Positions 9,549 to 19,211 of a DNA stretch of 64,000 bases are shown piece after piece. Source of the stretch: Flavobacterium sp. (GTDB lineage: Bacteria > Bacteroidota > Bacteroidia > Flavobacteriales > Flavobacteriaceae); NCBI GenBank assembly GCA_016714905.1, contig JADKBW010000006.1, positions 1 through 64,000 of the forward strand, in the 5' to 3' direction. The position numbers were made by a program, and so were the translations under genes. Numbering within the stretch: the first letter of the stretch is position 1; each line of letters opens with the position of its first letter. A model generated the notes under the pieces. It saw only the letters and a program-made list of their open reading frames with translations, had not been told where the DNA came from and made no database searches.

Positions 9549-12500
9549 TCAATGCACTACTTTGGTAGTTTCTGCTATTCCATTCGCTAATACAACTTTC
9601 ACGATCAGCGTTTGTTGCGATGCGTTCAAATTTGAAACGGTATGGAAAGCAGCATTAATGTCTTTAATCGCATATAATTCCCTACCTAATAAATCGTAAA
9701 TCAGTATAGCATTTATATTTTCTGAGGTAGAATCAATTGAAATCTCATCAGCATTTGATGACACAATTATTGAGCTCATTGGTTCGTCTGAATCCCTTTG
9801 GCTAAGGGAGTTGTTTTTATATCGTAAAACAAATCTGTTGTCAAACCTACCCACTGAAGTTGAAAAAGTATATGGTTCTAGCTTTAAATTATGAATGATA
9901 TGCAGTTCTTTATCCTCTAGGTAAATAGGAAAATTGCTATTTTGAAATAACCCATCAACAGATGCAATAGCAATTTTGTACGTGTTCGCCACGGCCACTT
10001 TCAGTCCTAACGAAACTTTATCACTTCTGTCAAATGGAATTGGTCTTCCGTGGATATTCATTGGTTCCCCATCTATTAAAGAATAAAAATCTTGATTGCC
10101 TCCCAACTTTAGCGAAGCATCATATAATCGGTCTTTACGAGTCGTTGCCCCATCAACATAACCTACTAATGTACGAGACACCGTTTCGTTCGGCCCGACT
10201 AAATCTAACCAAATTCGATTTTTATCAGATGTACTATTGGCATGAGAATTACCATTCAGTCTGAAGAACTGACTATTGTCAAAAGTCTTGCTTCTCATGG
10301 CATTATTAAAATACACTTTCTGTGTTGCATCCGCTGGCCCATCTAACATTGCCACAAAAAAACCTTGCCCTGATGGAACATAGCCGTTGTAACCGTTTTG
10401 AACACTCGGGCCAGTTAAATTATAAAGAATAAAATCAGACCCAGTGTAATTGTAAGCAAAAGAACCATAAAATGGATTCGTAACTGCAGCACTTGGCAAA
10501 TTTCCATGTGTCCAAATTCGTATTACACCTTCAATATTGGTATTGTACGTCATAAAGGCTTTGGCATCAATAGCAGATGGGTATGGATTTCCGACAAGAT
10601 TCCAATTGTCGTCATATCGGGTTACAGGAGCAGTAATTGCTGGGTTTGGATTGGGATAATCTGGACCAGTATAACCGCCTCTTTCGACATCTACTGCTAC
10701 TACACCATTGTTTGGGATGTTGCGGTAAGGCACGGTATAATCAGCTGCCACTGTGTTGCTAAATCCACTTGGTCCACGTACAATATAACCTTTGCCAGTA
10801 ATCATATTTTCGGTTGTATTTACCCAATTGCCAAAGAATCCGCCAATGGTTGGAATCCATTTCCACAAATGAGCGGTAGATGTTGTAGGCGAAACACTGG
10901 TCAGGGGAAAATTATTTACTGGTGACGCTAAATAAACGTAATCAAATTTCTTTACGGTATGAATACGATTTACGGATATTGAACCTGTATTGACTCCAGT
11001 ATCACTAACCTGAACCAAGCTACCGTTATCGTTTACGATAAGATTTCCTGTTCCGACCATTGTTATATTGTTTTGAACATTAATGTAGGTATTCGCTGCA
11101 ATTGTTGCGGTAAATCCATTGTTTACAATTAAGCTACAGCAATCAAAACTGCCATTTGTAAGCGTATTATAAGTGCCATTTATCGTAGCAATCTTAGTTA
11201 TTGATGGCGCCCCGACAACATTGTTTGTGTCTCTCCAATCCGTTCCGTTCCATACCAAAGTGCCATTATTAATCTTTACCGCGTTAGTGGCTGTATAACA
11301 AGTGTTGTCATTTTCTTTCACTCGACAATAATATTGGTATCCATTTAATCCTGTCAACGAGGCAATATTTAAAGTAGAAGGATTAGCATCCGTGTCTGCA
11401 TAATTCCCAGTAATTGAAATTAAAGACCATGCTACTGCAGTAGGTGCCACAACATACCACTCGTAGGCTAATTCTTTTAAATCCCCAACCAAATTAAATC
11501 CTTCCGTTGCAGTAACCGATAGTGTAGCGGACGAACTAGTACACGACACCGCTAAAGTTGGTTGTGTTACAATATTTGGAACTGCACCTGAACCTGCTAT
11601 GACTGGAGCGCCTGATGCAAGTCCAGGAGCACAAACTCCTGCGGCCAATGTAATAGTCGCCCAATCGGCCGCTACATAAGACGTTCTCGCCGTGTAAGCA
11701 CCAACATTCCTTTTCATGTAATAACCTTTGAGGGTAACGTATGCATCTACATCATCGACAACAGTGACGCCATCGCTCATTCTCAATTGCAATCCGTCAT
11801 TTTCATTAAAACCGTTGTCTATCGTACCATTGGTTGATGCTGGACCGCAACTTCCTGCTGAAACTTTGATGATCCCAAGTGCACCAGGAGCAATACTTCC
11901 CGTCAGATTCCCGTAATCAATTTCATTACCGTCATTTTGATTTCCTGTTCGATAAAACCTATAGTCAGACATGTTTTTAGTAGAAGCCGTTCCATTAAAA
12001 ATAGTTATTGTTCCGCCGTCTAGAGAAAACTCATCATGAACTTCGTAAATGATTAAATCATTAGAAACAACACCCTGACAACCAGAGGAAACTGAACTTA
12101 CTACTGTAAATGTAATCGGCAAACTCGGACATAAGGTTGCGTTACTTACGACTAAATTTCCAGTCGTTGCTCCCGCAGGTACAGTTACAAATAATTGTGT
12201 GGCCGAGCTTGAAACAACAAGCGCTGAAATCCCACTAAACTTGGCGGTGGCGCCAAGTAAAGACCCTGAACTTGCTGTTATGGCAACGACGGTTCCTGCT
12301 GGGCCTGAAAGTGGAAATACGGTTGAAATGACCGCGCTAGCGCATGCTGTTCCCGTTCCTTGTATATTGAAATTATATGGATTTTCATTATTATCATTGT
12401 TAGGAATAGTCAAAGAAGCACTCCGCACGCCCGCCGCTGATGGTGTAAAAGTAATTTGAAAAGTAGTTGACGCTCCAACAATAGTTGTTGGTGCTGGATT

Positions 12501-13295
12501 TTGGGTTACCACAAAATCAGCTGCGTTTGCTCCGCTTATTGCCACTACAGCTGGCGCGCCTGTCAAATTCAAGTCTCCTGTAGCACCAGCAACATTTTGA
12601 ATTGTAAATGTTCTTGCAAAAGAAACCCCCACCAGACTTGCTCCGAAATCTGTATGGTCGGCACCAGACGGCAAAAGATCATTGTCTAAAATATTACTTC
12701 CATTTCCCACAACATTCATCTCGGGTTGCGCTGTTGAGGCAGTTGTCCCGTTTAAAATTACGTTATATGCACTGAGACCACAATCGAAACCACCGGTTCC
12801 TGTGGCGCCAGTTGCTCCGTAACCATAAAGTCTAAAAGTTGTTGCTGTTGTGAGGTTTGATAATCCAGTAATTGTAATAGTGTACCCTGTAGTTAATGCA
12901 GCTGCAACGGCAACTGTTCCCAAGTTTGCCGCATAGCTATCAACAGATGAACGCAATGCAACATTTGATGGACCACTTGCTGATCGATCCCAACTAAAAA
13001 CAAAAGACGTTGGAGTAAAAGAAAAACCGCTGTTTGGCGTTACTGTAAATTGAATATAATTTGAAGTAGATAAAGCTCCAATTGCCCAATTATTGCCACC
13101 AAATCGATTCAAATTACCTGCTGGATTCACTGAACTTCCAACATAGTTCAACGTTGCTGCTGCAATATTTGCATTATTTGTTGCGCTTGGTTCTGTGGTT
13201 TCAGTTCCGGCGTTTCCAAACGTATTCCATTGCAACAATTGACCGAAAGCATTACAACTAAAAAAAAGAATAAAAAGCGCCAATTTAATTTTCAT
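9549..13295 (-). CDS. Large secreted multidomain surface protein with T9SS sorting domain
   Basis: A 1248-residue protein with no recognised enzymatic motif. It has a signal peptide (MKIKLALFILFFSCNAFGQ). Next comes a region of about 170 residues that looks like a jelly-roll or anchor domain. Residues about 190-316 are a choice-of-anchor-D-type Ig domain (TIQNVAGATGDLNLTG ... TFTPSAAGVRSASLTI). About 318-402 is an IPT/TIG-like domain (PLSGPAGTVVAITA). About 407-560 is lamin-tail-like (SNDLIIYEVHDEFS). Then come an Ig-like section and a long C-terminal region with NLVGNPYPSAID. The last 75 or so residues look like a T9SS sorting domain (AILIYDLLGRELYAI ... ANGIAETTKVV). It is transcribed alone. 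It is probably displayed on or released from the cell surface; adhesion is a guess. Confidence 0.8.
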   Translation of the reverse strand: MKIKLALFILFFSCNAFGQLLQWNTFGNAGTETTEPSATNNANIAAATLNYVGSSVNPAGNLNRFGGNNWAIGALSTSNYIQFTVTPNSGFSFTPTSFVFSWDRSASGPSNVALRSSVDSYAANLGTVAVAAALTTGYTITITGLSNLTTATTFRLYGYGATGATGTGGFDCGLSAYNVILNGTTASTAQPEMNVVGNGSNILDNDLLPSGADHTDFGASLVGVSFARTFTIQNVAGATGDLNLTGAPAVVAISGANAADFVVTQNPAPTTIVGASTTFQITFTPSAAGVRSASLTIPNNDNNENPYNFNIQGTGTACASAVISTVFPLSGPAGTVVAITASSGSLLGATAKFSGISALVVSSSATQLFVTVPAGATTGNLVVSNATLCPSLPITFTVVSSVSSGCQGVVSNDLIIYEVHDEFSLDGGTITIFNGTASTKNMSDYRFYRTGNQNDGNEIDYGNLTGSIAPGALGIIKVSAGSCGPASTNGTIDNGFNENDGLQLRMSDGVTVVDDVDAYVTLKGYYMKRNVGAYTARTSYVAADWATITLAAGVCAPGLASGAPVIAGSGAVPNIVTQPTLAVSCTSSSATLSVTATEGFNLVGDLKELAYEWYVVAPTAVAWSLISITGNYADTDANPSTLNIASLTGLNGYQYYCRVKENDNTCYTATNAVKINNGTLVWNGTDWRDTNNVVGAPSITKIATINGTYNTLTNGSFDCCSLIVNNGFTATIAANTYINVQNNITMVGTGNLIVNDNGSLVQVSDTGVNTGSISVNRIHTVKKFDYVYLASPVNNFPLTSVSPTTSTAHLWKWIPTIGGFFGNWVNTTENMITGKGYIVRGPSGFSNTVAADYTVPYRNIPNNGVVAVDVERGGYTGPDYPNPNPAITAPVTRYDDNWNLVGNPYPSAIDAKAFMTYNTNIEGVIRIWTHGNLPSAAVTNPFYGSFAYNYTGSDFILYNLTGPSVQNGYNGYVPSGQGFFVAMLDGPADATQKVYFNNAMRSKTFDNSQFFRLNGNSHANSTSDKNRIWLDLVGPNETVSRTLVGYVDGATTRKDRLYDASLKLGGNQDFYSLIDGEPMNIHGRPIPFDRSDKVSLGLKVAVANTYKIAIASVDGLFQNSNFPIYLEDKELHIIHNLKLEPYTFSTSVGRFDNRFVLRYKNNSLSQRDSDEPMSSIIVSSNADEISIDSTSENINAILIYDLLGRELYAIKDINAAFHTVSNLNASQQTLIVKVVLANGIAETTKVVH

Positions 13296-13330
13296 TTCGA
13301 ATGAATTTTAATTTTACAGAAAACAACATG

Positions 13331-13360
13331 CAAATTTACACCTAAATATCAGTATTTGAA
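13331..13360 (-). promoter_or_regulatory. Promoter-like site upstream of the large surface protein
   Basis: On the minus strand TAAATTTG (13331-13338) matches TAnnTTTG. Nineteen bases upstream is TTC, one base off the -33 TTG. It lies 36 bases before the start codon at 13295. Confidence 0.45.
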
Positions 13361-13413
13361 TACTTTTGTGTTATCTTAATATTACTTTTATCAACAAAAA
13401 TTAGCGTTTATAG

Positions 13414-13890
13414 ATGATTCAAACCAATAATAATGAAGCAATTACCAAGAAAATAGAACATTTTTGCGCTTATCAGGAACGTTGTCACCAGGAAGTAGTT
13501 CAGAAATTAAGAGGTATGTCAATCGATTCGCATACCATTGACGAAATCGTAGTCTATTTGATCCAAAATCAATTTCTTAACGAAGAACGTTTTGCTTGCA
13601 GTTTTGCGCGTGGAAAACACCGAATTAAACATTGGGGAAACATTCGAATAATTAACGAATTAAAAGCGCGAAATATCTCACAAACGATAATTAAGATGGC
13701 ATTGACTGAGATTTCAACCGAAGAGTATTTCAGCAATTTTGAAAGCCTATCTAATCGAATTTGGGAAAATATCACTGAAAAAAATGAACTCAAAAAACGA
13801 AAAAAGTTTTGCGACTATTTGCTTCGTAAAGGTTTTGAAAGTCAATTGGTGTATGAAAAAGTAAAAGAGTTGGAAAAAGCCGCCAGTTAA
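13414..13890 (+). CDS. recX: Regulatory protein RecX family
   Basis: RecX binds RecA filaments and modulates recombinase activity. The 158-residue protein has the family pattern: a helical N-terminal CAYQERCHQEVVQKL, then YLIQNQFLNEERFACSFARGKHRIKHWG (the most conserved RecX block), and LLRKGFESQLVYEKVKEL near the end. recA is not in this window. A TACTTTTG box at 13361-13368 could be its -7 element, though no -33 TTG is visible. The stop codon overlaps the end of the convergent ketoacyl synthase gene by 4 bases, so the two transcription units collide here. Confidence 0.9.
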   Translation: MIQTNNNEAITKKIEHFCAYQERCHQEVVQKLRGMSIDSHTIDEIVVYLIQNQFLNEERFACSFARGKHRIKHWGNIRIINELKARNISQTIIKMALTEISTEEYFSNFESLSNRIWENITEKNELKKRKKFCDYLLRKGFESQLVYEKVKELEKAAS

Positions 13891-15041
13891 AGCGAAACCA
13901 AAATACTTACTGCATTTCCTCCAAATCCAACCGCATTGACCAAAATCTTACGAATTTCTCTTTGCTCATTTTGAACTTCAGCAAAAGGAACCGAGATAAA
14001 CTGCTGATGTTGCAACATCAATATCGCCATTTCAATGCCCAACATTCCTGAAGCGCCGAGTGTATGTCCAATTTTCCACTTATTCGTTGTGAGTAACGGA
14101 ATATTATTTCCAAAAACATTTTGAATAGCGTTATATTCTGACAAATCTCCTTTGATGGTGCCCGGAGCGTGCATCACAATCACGTCAACATCAGTTTTAG
14201 CGGTACTTTCTAGCGCCATTTGCATCGACTTTTGAAAGCATGTCGCTTCAGCAGAAATCGATGTGTTGTGTTCTAATAATTCAGTGGCATAGCCGATGCC
14301 TTCGATGTAAGCCAACGCATTCTCTTTTTTGCCAAGTTCTAAACAACAAACAGCTGCGCCTTCTCCTAATATCATGGTGTTTTGCTTCTTCTCTAAATCG
14401 AGTGCTCGACAAGGATATTGCTGATTTTCTTTCGCATAGATTTTCATCGCTTGCATTTGCGCAACAGTAAAATCTGTTAATGGCGCTTCACTTCCACCCA
14501 CCAAAAATTTATCTGCCATGCCTGAACGCAGCCACGCCACGCCATTGAGCATCGCATGCAAAGCTGTTGAACAGGTAATGGAATGCGAAATTTCAGGTCC
14601 ATCCGATTGTAAATCATGTGCAACCCAGGATGAAATGTTGCCTAACGTTGTGGTTGGAGAAGCCAAAGTTGGCGCTTTACCCGTTTTAAGAAATTCAATA
14701 TGGTGTTTTTCGAATAAGGAAGTAGCGCCGCGAGAAGAACCGATATTAATTCCGAATTCATCGCCTTTTTTCCAACCCGCTTGTGCAATCGCTAATCGCG
14801 AAGCCGCTATTGCCATGAGAACTGAATCGTCTAGAAACTTGTATTTGTTGTCCGATTTTCTTAATGCTATTAACAACTCTTTAGAATCTTGATCAAGCGG
14901 CGCCGTCAACGCTACCGAATTCCCAAAGTCTTGTTGAACAAAACAATGGTTTGTATTGCAATAATGCTCCCAAATCGACTTTGGATTGTTCACAAGTGGA
15001 GACAATGATGCAATAGCGGTAATGGAAATCGGTTGCAACAA
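13887..15041 (-). CDS. Beta-ketoacyl-ACP synthase (FabF/KAS II-like) in the biotin locus
   Basis: A thiolase-fold condensing enzyme of 384 residues. The complete KAS I/II catalytic triad is visible: Cys157 in SITCSTALH, His291 in MHAPGTIKGD and His326 in KIGHTLGASG. The glycine-rich end GFGGNA is also present. It lies downstream of bioA and bioD on the same strand, separated from bioA only by a dispersed repeat. Known biology: condensing enzymes make acyl chains, and biotin needs a seven-carbon pimeloyl chain. Inference: this enzyme may supply or elongate the pimelate precursor used by BioF. No bioC or bioH gene was seen nearby. It could instead serve ordinary fatty-acid synthesis, but it is shorter and more divergent than housekeeping FabF. 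Confidence 0.85.
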   Translation of the reverse strand: MLQPISITAIASLSPLVNNPKSIWEHYCNTNHCFVQQDFGNSVALTAPLDQDSKELLIALRKSDNKYKFLDDSVLMAIAASRLAIAQAGWKKGDEFGINIGSSRGATSLFEKHHIEFLKTGKAPTLASPTTTLGNISSWVAHDLQSDGPEISHSITCSTALHAMLNGVAWLRSGMADKFLVGGSEAPLTDFTVAQMQAMKIYAKENQQYPCRALDLEKKQNTMILGEGAAVCCLELGKKENALAYIEGIGYATELLEHNTSISAEATCFQKSMQMALESTAKTDVDVIVMHAPGTIKGDLSEYNAIQNVFGNNIPLLTTNKWKIGHTLGASGMLGIEMAILMLQHQQFISVPFAEVQNEQREIRKILVNAVGFGGNAVSILVSL

Positions 15042-15084
15042 AATAGTTCTATGTTAATTCTGTATTGGATTGAAATGCAAGTGT

Positions 15085-15164
15085 CTAGCCCTGATAGTAG
15101 TGAAAATCCTTTTGCAGCATTTTTTTGCGCAAAAGATTGCAACGAATAGCAGGAAACAGCTCCC
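15085..15164 (+). repeat. Dispersed variable-core hairpin element, copy 2
   Basis: It begins CTAGCCCTGATAGTAGTG and ends AACGAATAGCAGG-AAACAGCTCCC. The core is an imperfect palindrome, AATCCTTTTGC / GCGCAAAAGATT. It occupies the gap between bioA and the ketoacyl synthase gene. Related copies are at 284, 20538 and 42878. Confidence 0.65.
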
Positions 15165-15168
15165 AAAA

Positions 15169-16440
15169 TTACACTATTTCTAGAGCATTTTCGACGACTT
15201 GATAGACTTTTTCTAGTTGATTTTGTGATATAATATAAGGCGGAAGAATGTAGACAATATTGCCTACTGGTCGCAAAATAATTCCGTTCTCAATAAAGAA
15301 GTTGTAGAGTTTGTTACGCATCGTTCCGTAATAACTCTCCTGGTTTTCGGTAACGATTTCTAATGCGAAAATGACACCAAGAACGCGAGTCGTTTTTACT
15401 TTGGGATGGGATTCTATTTTGGATTGAAAGTCTAAATGGCTTTTGTGGACACGCTTCATGTCAGCTTGAATGCTTTCTGACTGCAACAATTGCAAACTCG
15501 CTAAAGCAGCCGCACAGCCAGTCGGATTGGCCGTAAACGTATGTCCATGGAACAATGCTTTGTTCGTATCATCATCGTAAAATCCGGCAAAGATTGCTGC
15601 CGTGAATGTCGTAATTGCCATTGGAATTGTTCCTCCAGTCAGTGCTTTTGAAAGACACATCATGTCGGGTTGTTGCGTCAAAAAATCGCAGGCAAATGTC
15701 TTTCCTGTTTTTCCGAAACCCGTCATGACTTCATCGGCGATTGTGAACACATGATTTTCTTTACAAATTGCAATGAGTTCATCAAGGATTTCAGCAGCAT
15801 ACATCACCATTCCAGCTGCACCTTGCACAAGTGGTTCAAATAAAAAGGCTGCGCACGCATTGGATTGAATGGCTTTTTGTAGGGCTACTTTACTTTTGTT
15901 TTCATTTCCTTCGGTAGGGACTGGAATCCGAATCACATCGATTAATGACCCTTGAAATGCCTCGGTAAAAAAAGTAATTCCGCTAGACGCCATGGCTCCG
16001 AAAGTGTCGCCGTGAAAAGCATCTTCGAATGCAATTACTGTAGTGCGTTTTTCGCCTTTATTGTAAAAGTACTGCAGGGCGGCTTTAAGCGCCACTTCAA
16101 CAGCAGTGGAACCATTGTCAGAAAAGAAAATTTTCTTCTGATTGGATGGCAGGATTTTCATCAATTGCTCCGATAGCAAAACGGCTGGTTTGTTGGTAAA
16201 TCCACCGAACAAAACATGTTCTAAAGTCGTGAGTTGCTCGTAGATGGCATCGGCTATAAATTTGTTGCTATGTCCGTAAGGATTGACCCACCAAGAAGCA
16301 ATTGCATCGATATATTCTTTGCCGTTTTCATCCCAAAGTAACGCACCTTCACCTCTGACAATTGCGGGAAGCAAGCCAGTTGTTTTGTGCTGCGTGTAGG
16401 GATGCCAATGGTATAACTGGTCTTTTTCGGATAGGTTCAT
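15169..16440 (-). CDS. bioA: Adenosylmethionine-8-amino-7-oxononanoate aminotransferase
   Basis: A PLP-dependent class III aminotransferase that converts KAPA to DAPA with SAM as amino donor, in biotin synthesis. Visible motifs: HPYTQHK near the start, the substrate-binding ASWWVNPYGH, FSDNGSTAVEVALK, AFHGDTFGAM, IADEVMTGFGKTG (PLP Asp) and SKALTGG with the PLP lysine at about residue 265. The open frame runs to 16476, but ATG 16440 (MNLSEKDQLYHWHPYTQ) matches the family start, giving 423 residues. It lies between bioD upstream and the ketoacyl synthase downstream on the same strand. Confidence 0.95.
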   Translation of the reverse strand: MNLSEKDQLYHWHPYTQHKTTGLLPAIVRGEGALLWDENGKEYIDAIASWWVNPYGHSNKFIADAIYEQLTTLEHVLFGGFTNKPAVLLSEQLMKILPSNQKKIFFSDNGSTAVEVALKAALQYFYNKGEKRTTVIAFEDAFHGDTFGAMASSGITFFTEAFQGSLIDVIRIPVPTEGNENKSKVALQKAIQSNACAAFLFEPLVQGAAGMVMYAAEILDELIAICKENHVFTIADEVMTGFGKTGKTFACDFLTQQPDMMCLSKALTGGTIPMAITTFTAAIFAGFYDDDTNKALFHGHTFTANPTGCAAALASLQLLQSESIQADMKRVHKSHLDFQSKIESHPKVKTTRVLGVIFALEIVTENQESYYGTMRNKLYNFFIENGIILRPVGNIVYILPPYIISQNQLEKVYQVVENALEIV

Positions 16441-16446
16441 TTTTAA

Positions 16447-16474
16447 TAGATAAAAGAGGCAAGATGAAAGAGGC
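16447..16474. repeat. Short purine-rich direct repeat between bioD and bioA
   Basis: AAAGAGGCAAGA occurs twice in tandem (about 16452 and 16464). The motif CTTGTTTCTTGGCTCTTGG follows at about 16505-16525. There is no coding signal in this 95-base gap. Confidence 0.3.
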
Positions 16475-16535
16475 AAGAAAGTTCTTAATCATCAACTTCT
16501 TCCCCTTGTTTCTTGGCTCTTGGTTCTTTTTGCTC

Positions 16536-17152
16536 TTACAATTTCTCTAATACCTCACGAAACGCGTCGGCATATTCTGCGATGACATTCTTGTCGAAAT
16601 ACGGTTCATTTCCGATTCGTCCTAAATTCTTGATTCCTGTTTTGGAGAGAATAATCGACTCGGTCGCGGGATTCTCGTCGCCATTGAATAGAATTCCAGC
16701 GATGGCAATTTTTCTGCTTTTGAGTGCTTCAATAGTCATCAAGGTGTGGTTGATACTCCCAAATAGTGACGTGAAACGACAATGACTTTATAGTCGGGTT
16801 GAATGAGATCGGCGATGGTATTTTTATCATTTAGCGGAACTAAGATTCCTCCGGCTCCTTCGACGACAAGATGATTTTGGGTTTTTGGCTCTTTTATTTT
16901 CTTGACATCGATGACAAGATTATCCAAACTTGCAGCGAAATGTGGACTTGCCGGCGTATTTAGTGCGTAACCGTTTGGATGAACAATGGTCTTTGTATTT
17001 GAAATATAATTGGATATTTTATGACTATCGGACTGGTTCAAATCACCCGCTTGGATTGGTTTCCAATAGTCGGCTTGGAGTGCTTCGGTGATGATGGCGG
17101 AGGCGATGGTTTTACCGACATCTGTTCCGATTCCTGTTATAAATAGTTTCAT
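16536..17152 (-). pseudogene. bioD: Dethiobiotin synthetase, interrupted by a single-base frameshift
   Basis: BioD closes the ureido ring of DAPA with CO2 and ATP to give dethiobiotin. The N-terminal part begins MKLFITGIGTDVGKTIAS (P-loop GTDVGKT), followed by KPIQAGD, VEGAGGILVPLN and VIVVSRHYLG. The C-terminal part (LMTIEALKSRKIAIAGILFNG...) is in another frame. The break is at about 16757, where the minus strand reads TTGGGAGTATC; one more A gives YLGSINHTLMTIEALKSR, the expected family sequence. Start: ATG 17152, because it gives the canonical N-terminus; the frame extends six codons further upstream. A missing base is more likely than a dead gene, since bioA, bioB and bioF are intact. 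Confidence 0.88.
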
Positions 17153-17167
17153 GGATTGTGTTTGGCT

Positions 17168-17175
17168 CAAAGGTA
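17168..17175 (-). promoter_or_regulatory. Candidate -7 box (TACCTTTG) for bioD
   Basis: On the minus strand TACCTTTG matches TAnnTTTG and lies 16 bases before the bioD ATG. No -33 TTG is at the expected position. It abuts the terminator hairpin of the upstream gene. Confidence 0.4.
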
Positions 17176-17199
17176 AAAAAACCCATCATAAAGATGGGC
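17176..17199 (-). terminator. Terminator after the sigma-associated membrane protein
   Basis: On the minus strand GCCCATC and GATGGG pair around TTTAT and are followed by seven Ts. It lies immediately downstream of the minus-strand stop at 17205. Confidence 0.7.
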
Positions 17200-17204
17200 A
17201 TATA

Positions 17205-17813
17205 TTATTCTTCTTTGAGTTCATCAATTACTTTTCTAATTTCTTTGGCATATTTCCCAAAAAAATGATGCACCCACCATTCTAATGCAAATCCCATGTA
17301 AAGAATTGAAAAAATAACAATTGAAAAAGTAGCGATCAAAAACCCGGTGCTATTCAGTCCGTTGTTGAAGAACTCTGGAATTTCGAAATAGAGAACACCA
17401 AAAAGAAATAAGATTAAAAACGGAACTAAAGCAAATCCAAATGTTTTATAAAGTTCCATATTCAGGCGGATCTCGTAATAGGTTTCGTATAAACTGTCTT
17501 TGGTGTTTAAAGAGGTTTTACCCAATCTCAAATAAAAGCGATAGAGTTTGACCAAATAATAGCTGCAAACACCGACAAATAAGGAAAACATTAAATAGAA
17601 GACTGCCATTCCTTTAGAAGGAAAACTCAAAATAAAAGGAATAAATCCCAAAAAACAATCGATAAAATTTGATAGACAAACTCATTTTTTCAAATTCTTT
17701 TTGATGATTTCCAGCGGCATATTGGCCGAGTTTAATTTTTCTAAATGGTTGGGAAGTTTTACGTTTTCGGTATTTTCGTTCTTCCAAGTTGATTGTAAAT
17801 CGTTAAAATCCAT
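17205..17813 (-). pseudogene. Membrane protein encoded after an ECF sigma factor, with two compensating indels
   Basis: The start ATG at 17813 overlaps the end of the sigma-factor gene. The first 43 codons (MDFNDLQSTWKNENTENVKL...KKNLKK) end in a TGA. The same frame reopens later as GFIPFILSFPSKGM. Removing one A from the A6 run (17685-17690) and adding one T to the T6 run (17650-17655) gives a continuous KNEFVYQILSIVFLGFIPF, which resembles a soluble N-terminus leading into a membrane segment. About four hydrophobic segments follow, and the C-terminus is charged (EIRKVIDELKEE). The layout, a short cytoplasmic domain plus membrane helices directly after an ECF sigma gene, suggests an anti-sigma or sensing partner. 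That is inference, since no known anti-sigma motif was recognised. Confidence 0.65.
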
Positions 17814-18306
17814 ATCCTTGTTTTTTTATAATTTCTTTTAATTTTTCTTTGGCACGGTTGAGTTTCACGCGTGCGTTTCCCTCTGAAATTCCGAGGTTGC
17901 TTCCAATTTCTTTATGCGAATAACCTTCGAGTTGATAAAAGATGATTGCTTTGTCTATTTTATCCAATTGCTGCACGGCTTTGTAAAAATGCTGCAACTT
18001 GATTTCTTGCTCGTCGGCATCGCTTTCTTCTTCTTTAATATTGTCGGATGCCAAGATGTACTTATCAACTTTGCGTTTTTCTTTTTTCAAAAAAACGATA
18101 GAAGTATTTATAGCCACGCGATACATCCAAGTCGAAAACTGACTTTCACCCCGGAAACTATCATACGCTTTCCACAACTGTAGCACAATTTCCTGAAACA
18201 GATCTTGTTGATCGTCGGGATTGTCCATATACATTTTCGAAACCTTATAAAGAATTCCTTTATGGTTCTCGATGCGGCTTAAAAATTCTTGCTCTTTGGT
18301 TTTCAA
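17803..18306 (-). CDS. ECF-type RNA polymerase sigma factor (sigma-70 family)
   Basis: A 167-residue alternative sigma factor. Region 2 is about residues 15-80 (NPDDQQDLFQEIVLQLWKAY, then FSTWMYRVAINTS), including the acidic -10 recognition helix. Region 4 is about 110-165 (LDKIDKAIIFYQLEGYSHKEIG, LGISEGNARVKLNRAKEKL), a helix-turn-helix. There is a charged linker. It sits in a three-gene minus-strand unit: TraB-like protein, this gene (4-base gap), then a membrane protein whose start overlaps this stop. The membrane protein may regulate it. Target promoters are unknown. Confidence 0.93.
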   Translation of the reverse strand: MKTKEQEFLSRIENHKGILYKVSKMYMDNPDDQQDLFQEIVLQLWKAYDSFRGESQFSTWMYRVAINTSIVFLKKEKRKVDKYILASDNIKEEESDADEQEIKLQHFYKAVQQLDKIDKAIIFYQLEGYSHKEIGSNLGISEGNARVKLNRAKEKLKEIIKKQGYGF

Positions 18307-18310
18307 ATCA

Positions 18311-19167
18311 CTAGTTCATTATCGGTTTTACTGAATACCCGGCTTGTCTTAGTAAATTAATAACGCCCTTTTCTCCCGGCAAATGAGCCGCTCCAAAGGC
18401 AAAGAAAGTACTTTCTTTCTGCATCATTTCGGGGATGGCTTTGACCCATTTCAAATTTCGATTGTCCAACAATATTTTCTGGGTGCTTGCCGACATCGAT
18501 TTGTCCGCAATCATCATTTGATACAAACCTTCAATATCTTGATTGGTGTATAGCTTTACCATTTCTGAACACATCTTGGTATCGATTTCTTGTAAATAGG
18601 AAATCAATTCATCATCTGTAAAGGATTGATTTAAGAATTCAACTTGTTCAGTCACTTTCTCCAAGCCTACAATGGGTTTATTGCTTTCCTTGGCTTTGGC
18701 GAGGAACTCCATTTCATAAAATTTCAGATCTTGACAGCCGAAAGATTTCATAAAAAGCAAACTCATTACCGTTTCCAGTGTGAAGGCGTCTAATTGTGCC
18801 AATGTTCCGATACCATTTTTTTTCAGAATGGCCTCAAGATCTGCTTTTTGCTTTGCTGTTAATGTTTTACTTAAAGGCTCTTTACCCATCGCCAATTGCT
18901 GCGCCATCAGCGTTTCGTTGGCATCGACCATATTGATTTCCAAAGCCAATTTAGATGTCTTTGCGAACGCCTCGGTTGCTTGTAGCACATGACAAAATCT
19001 TTTCCGCAAATCATGTGAATGGTTCCAAAAAGGTACGATGGTTTTTTTAGGCCGTTGCCGGAAACTTCCCAAAGCACAGTATTTTTGTCAATTGACGATT
19101 GAGCATTTGAAGAGAAACTACATCCTAATGCGATAACTACTAAAATGGATTTGAATAGATTTTTCAT
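18311..19167 (-). pseudogene. TraB/GumN family protein, interrupted by a frameshift
   Basis: The N-terminal part has a signal peptide (MKNLFKSILVVIALGCSFSSNAQ) followed by NTVLWEVSGNGLKKPSYLFGTIHM, the TraB/GumN hallmark containing the GTxH motif. The C-terminal part is in another frame: EAFAKTSKLALEINM (with the conserved E), LEKVTEQVEFLN, and FFAFGAAHLPGEKGVINLLRQAGY, the second conserved His block GAAHL. The break is at about 18980-18992, and one base restores a protein of about 285 residues. Start ATG 19167 gives the signal peptide. The family is thought to be a Tiki-like metalloprotease, and the function here is not known. It is the first gene of the sigma-factor unit. Confidence 0.82.
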
Positions 19168-19211
19168 AATTCGTTTTTTGATTTTTTCCGCTGCGCTATT
19201 ATTTTGATTCC

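Noticed and set aside
12199..12459. Plus-strand open frames inside the large surface protein gene (also 10034-10264, 10506-10925, 11728-11916)
   Set aside because: Antisense to a strongly supported gene, with no start context or family match.
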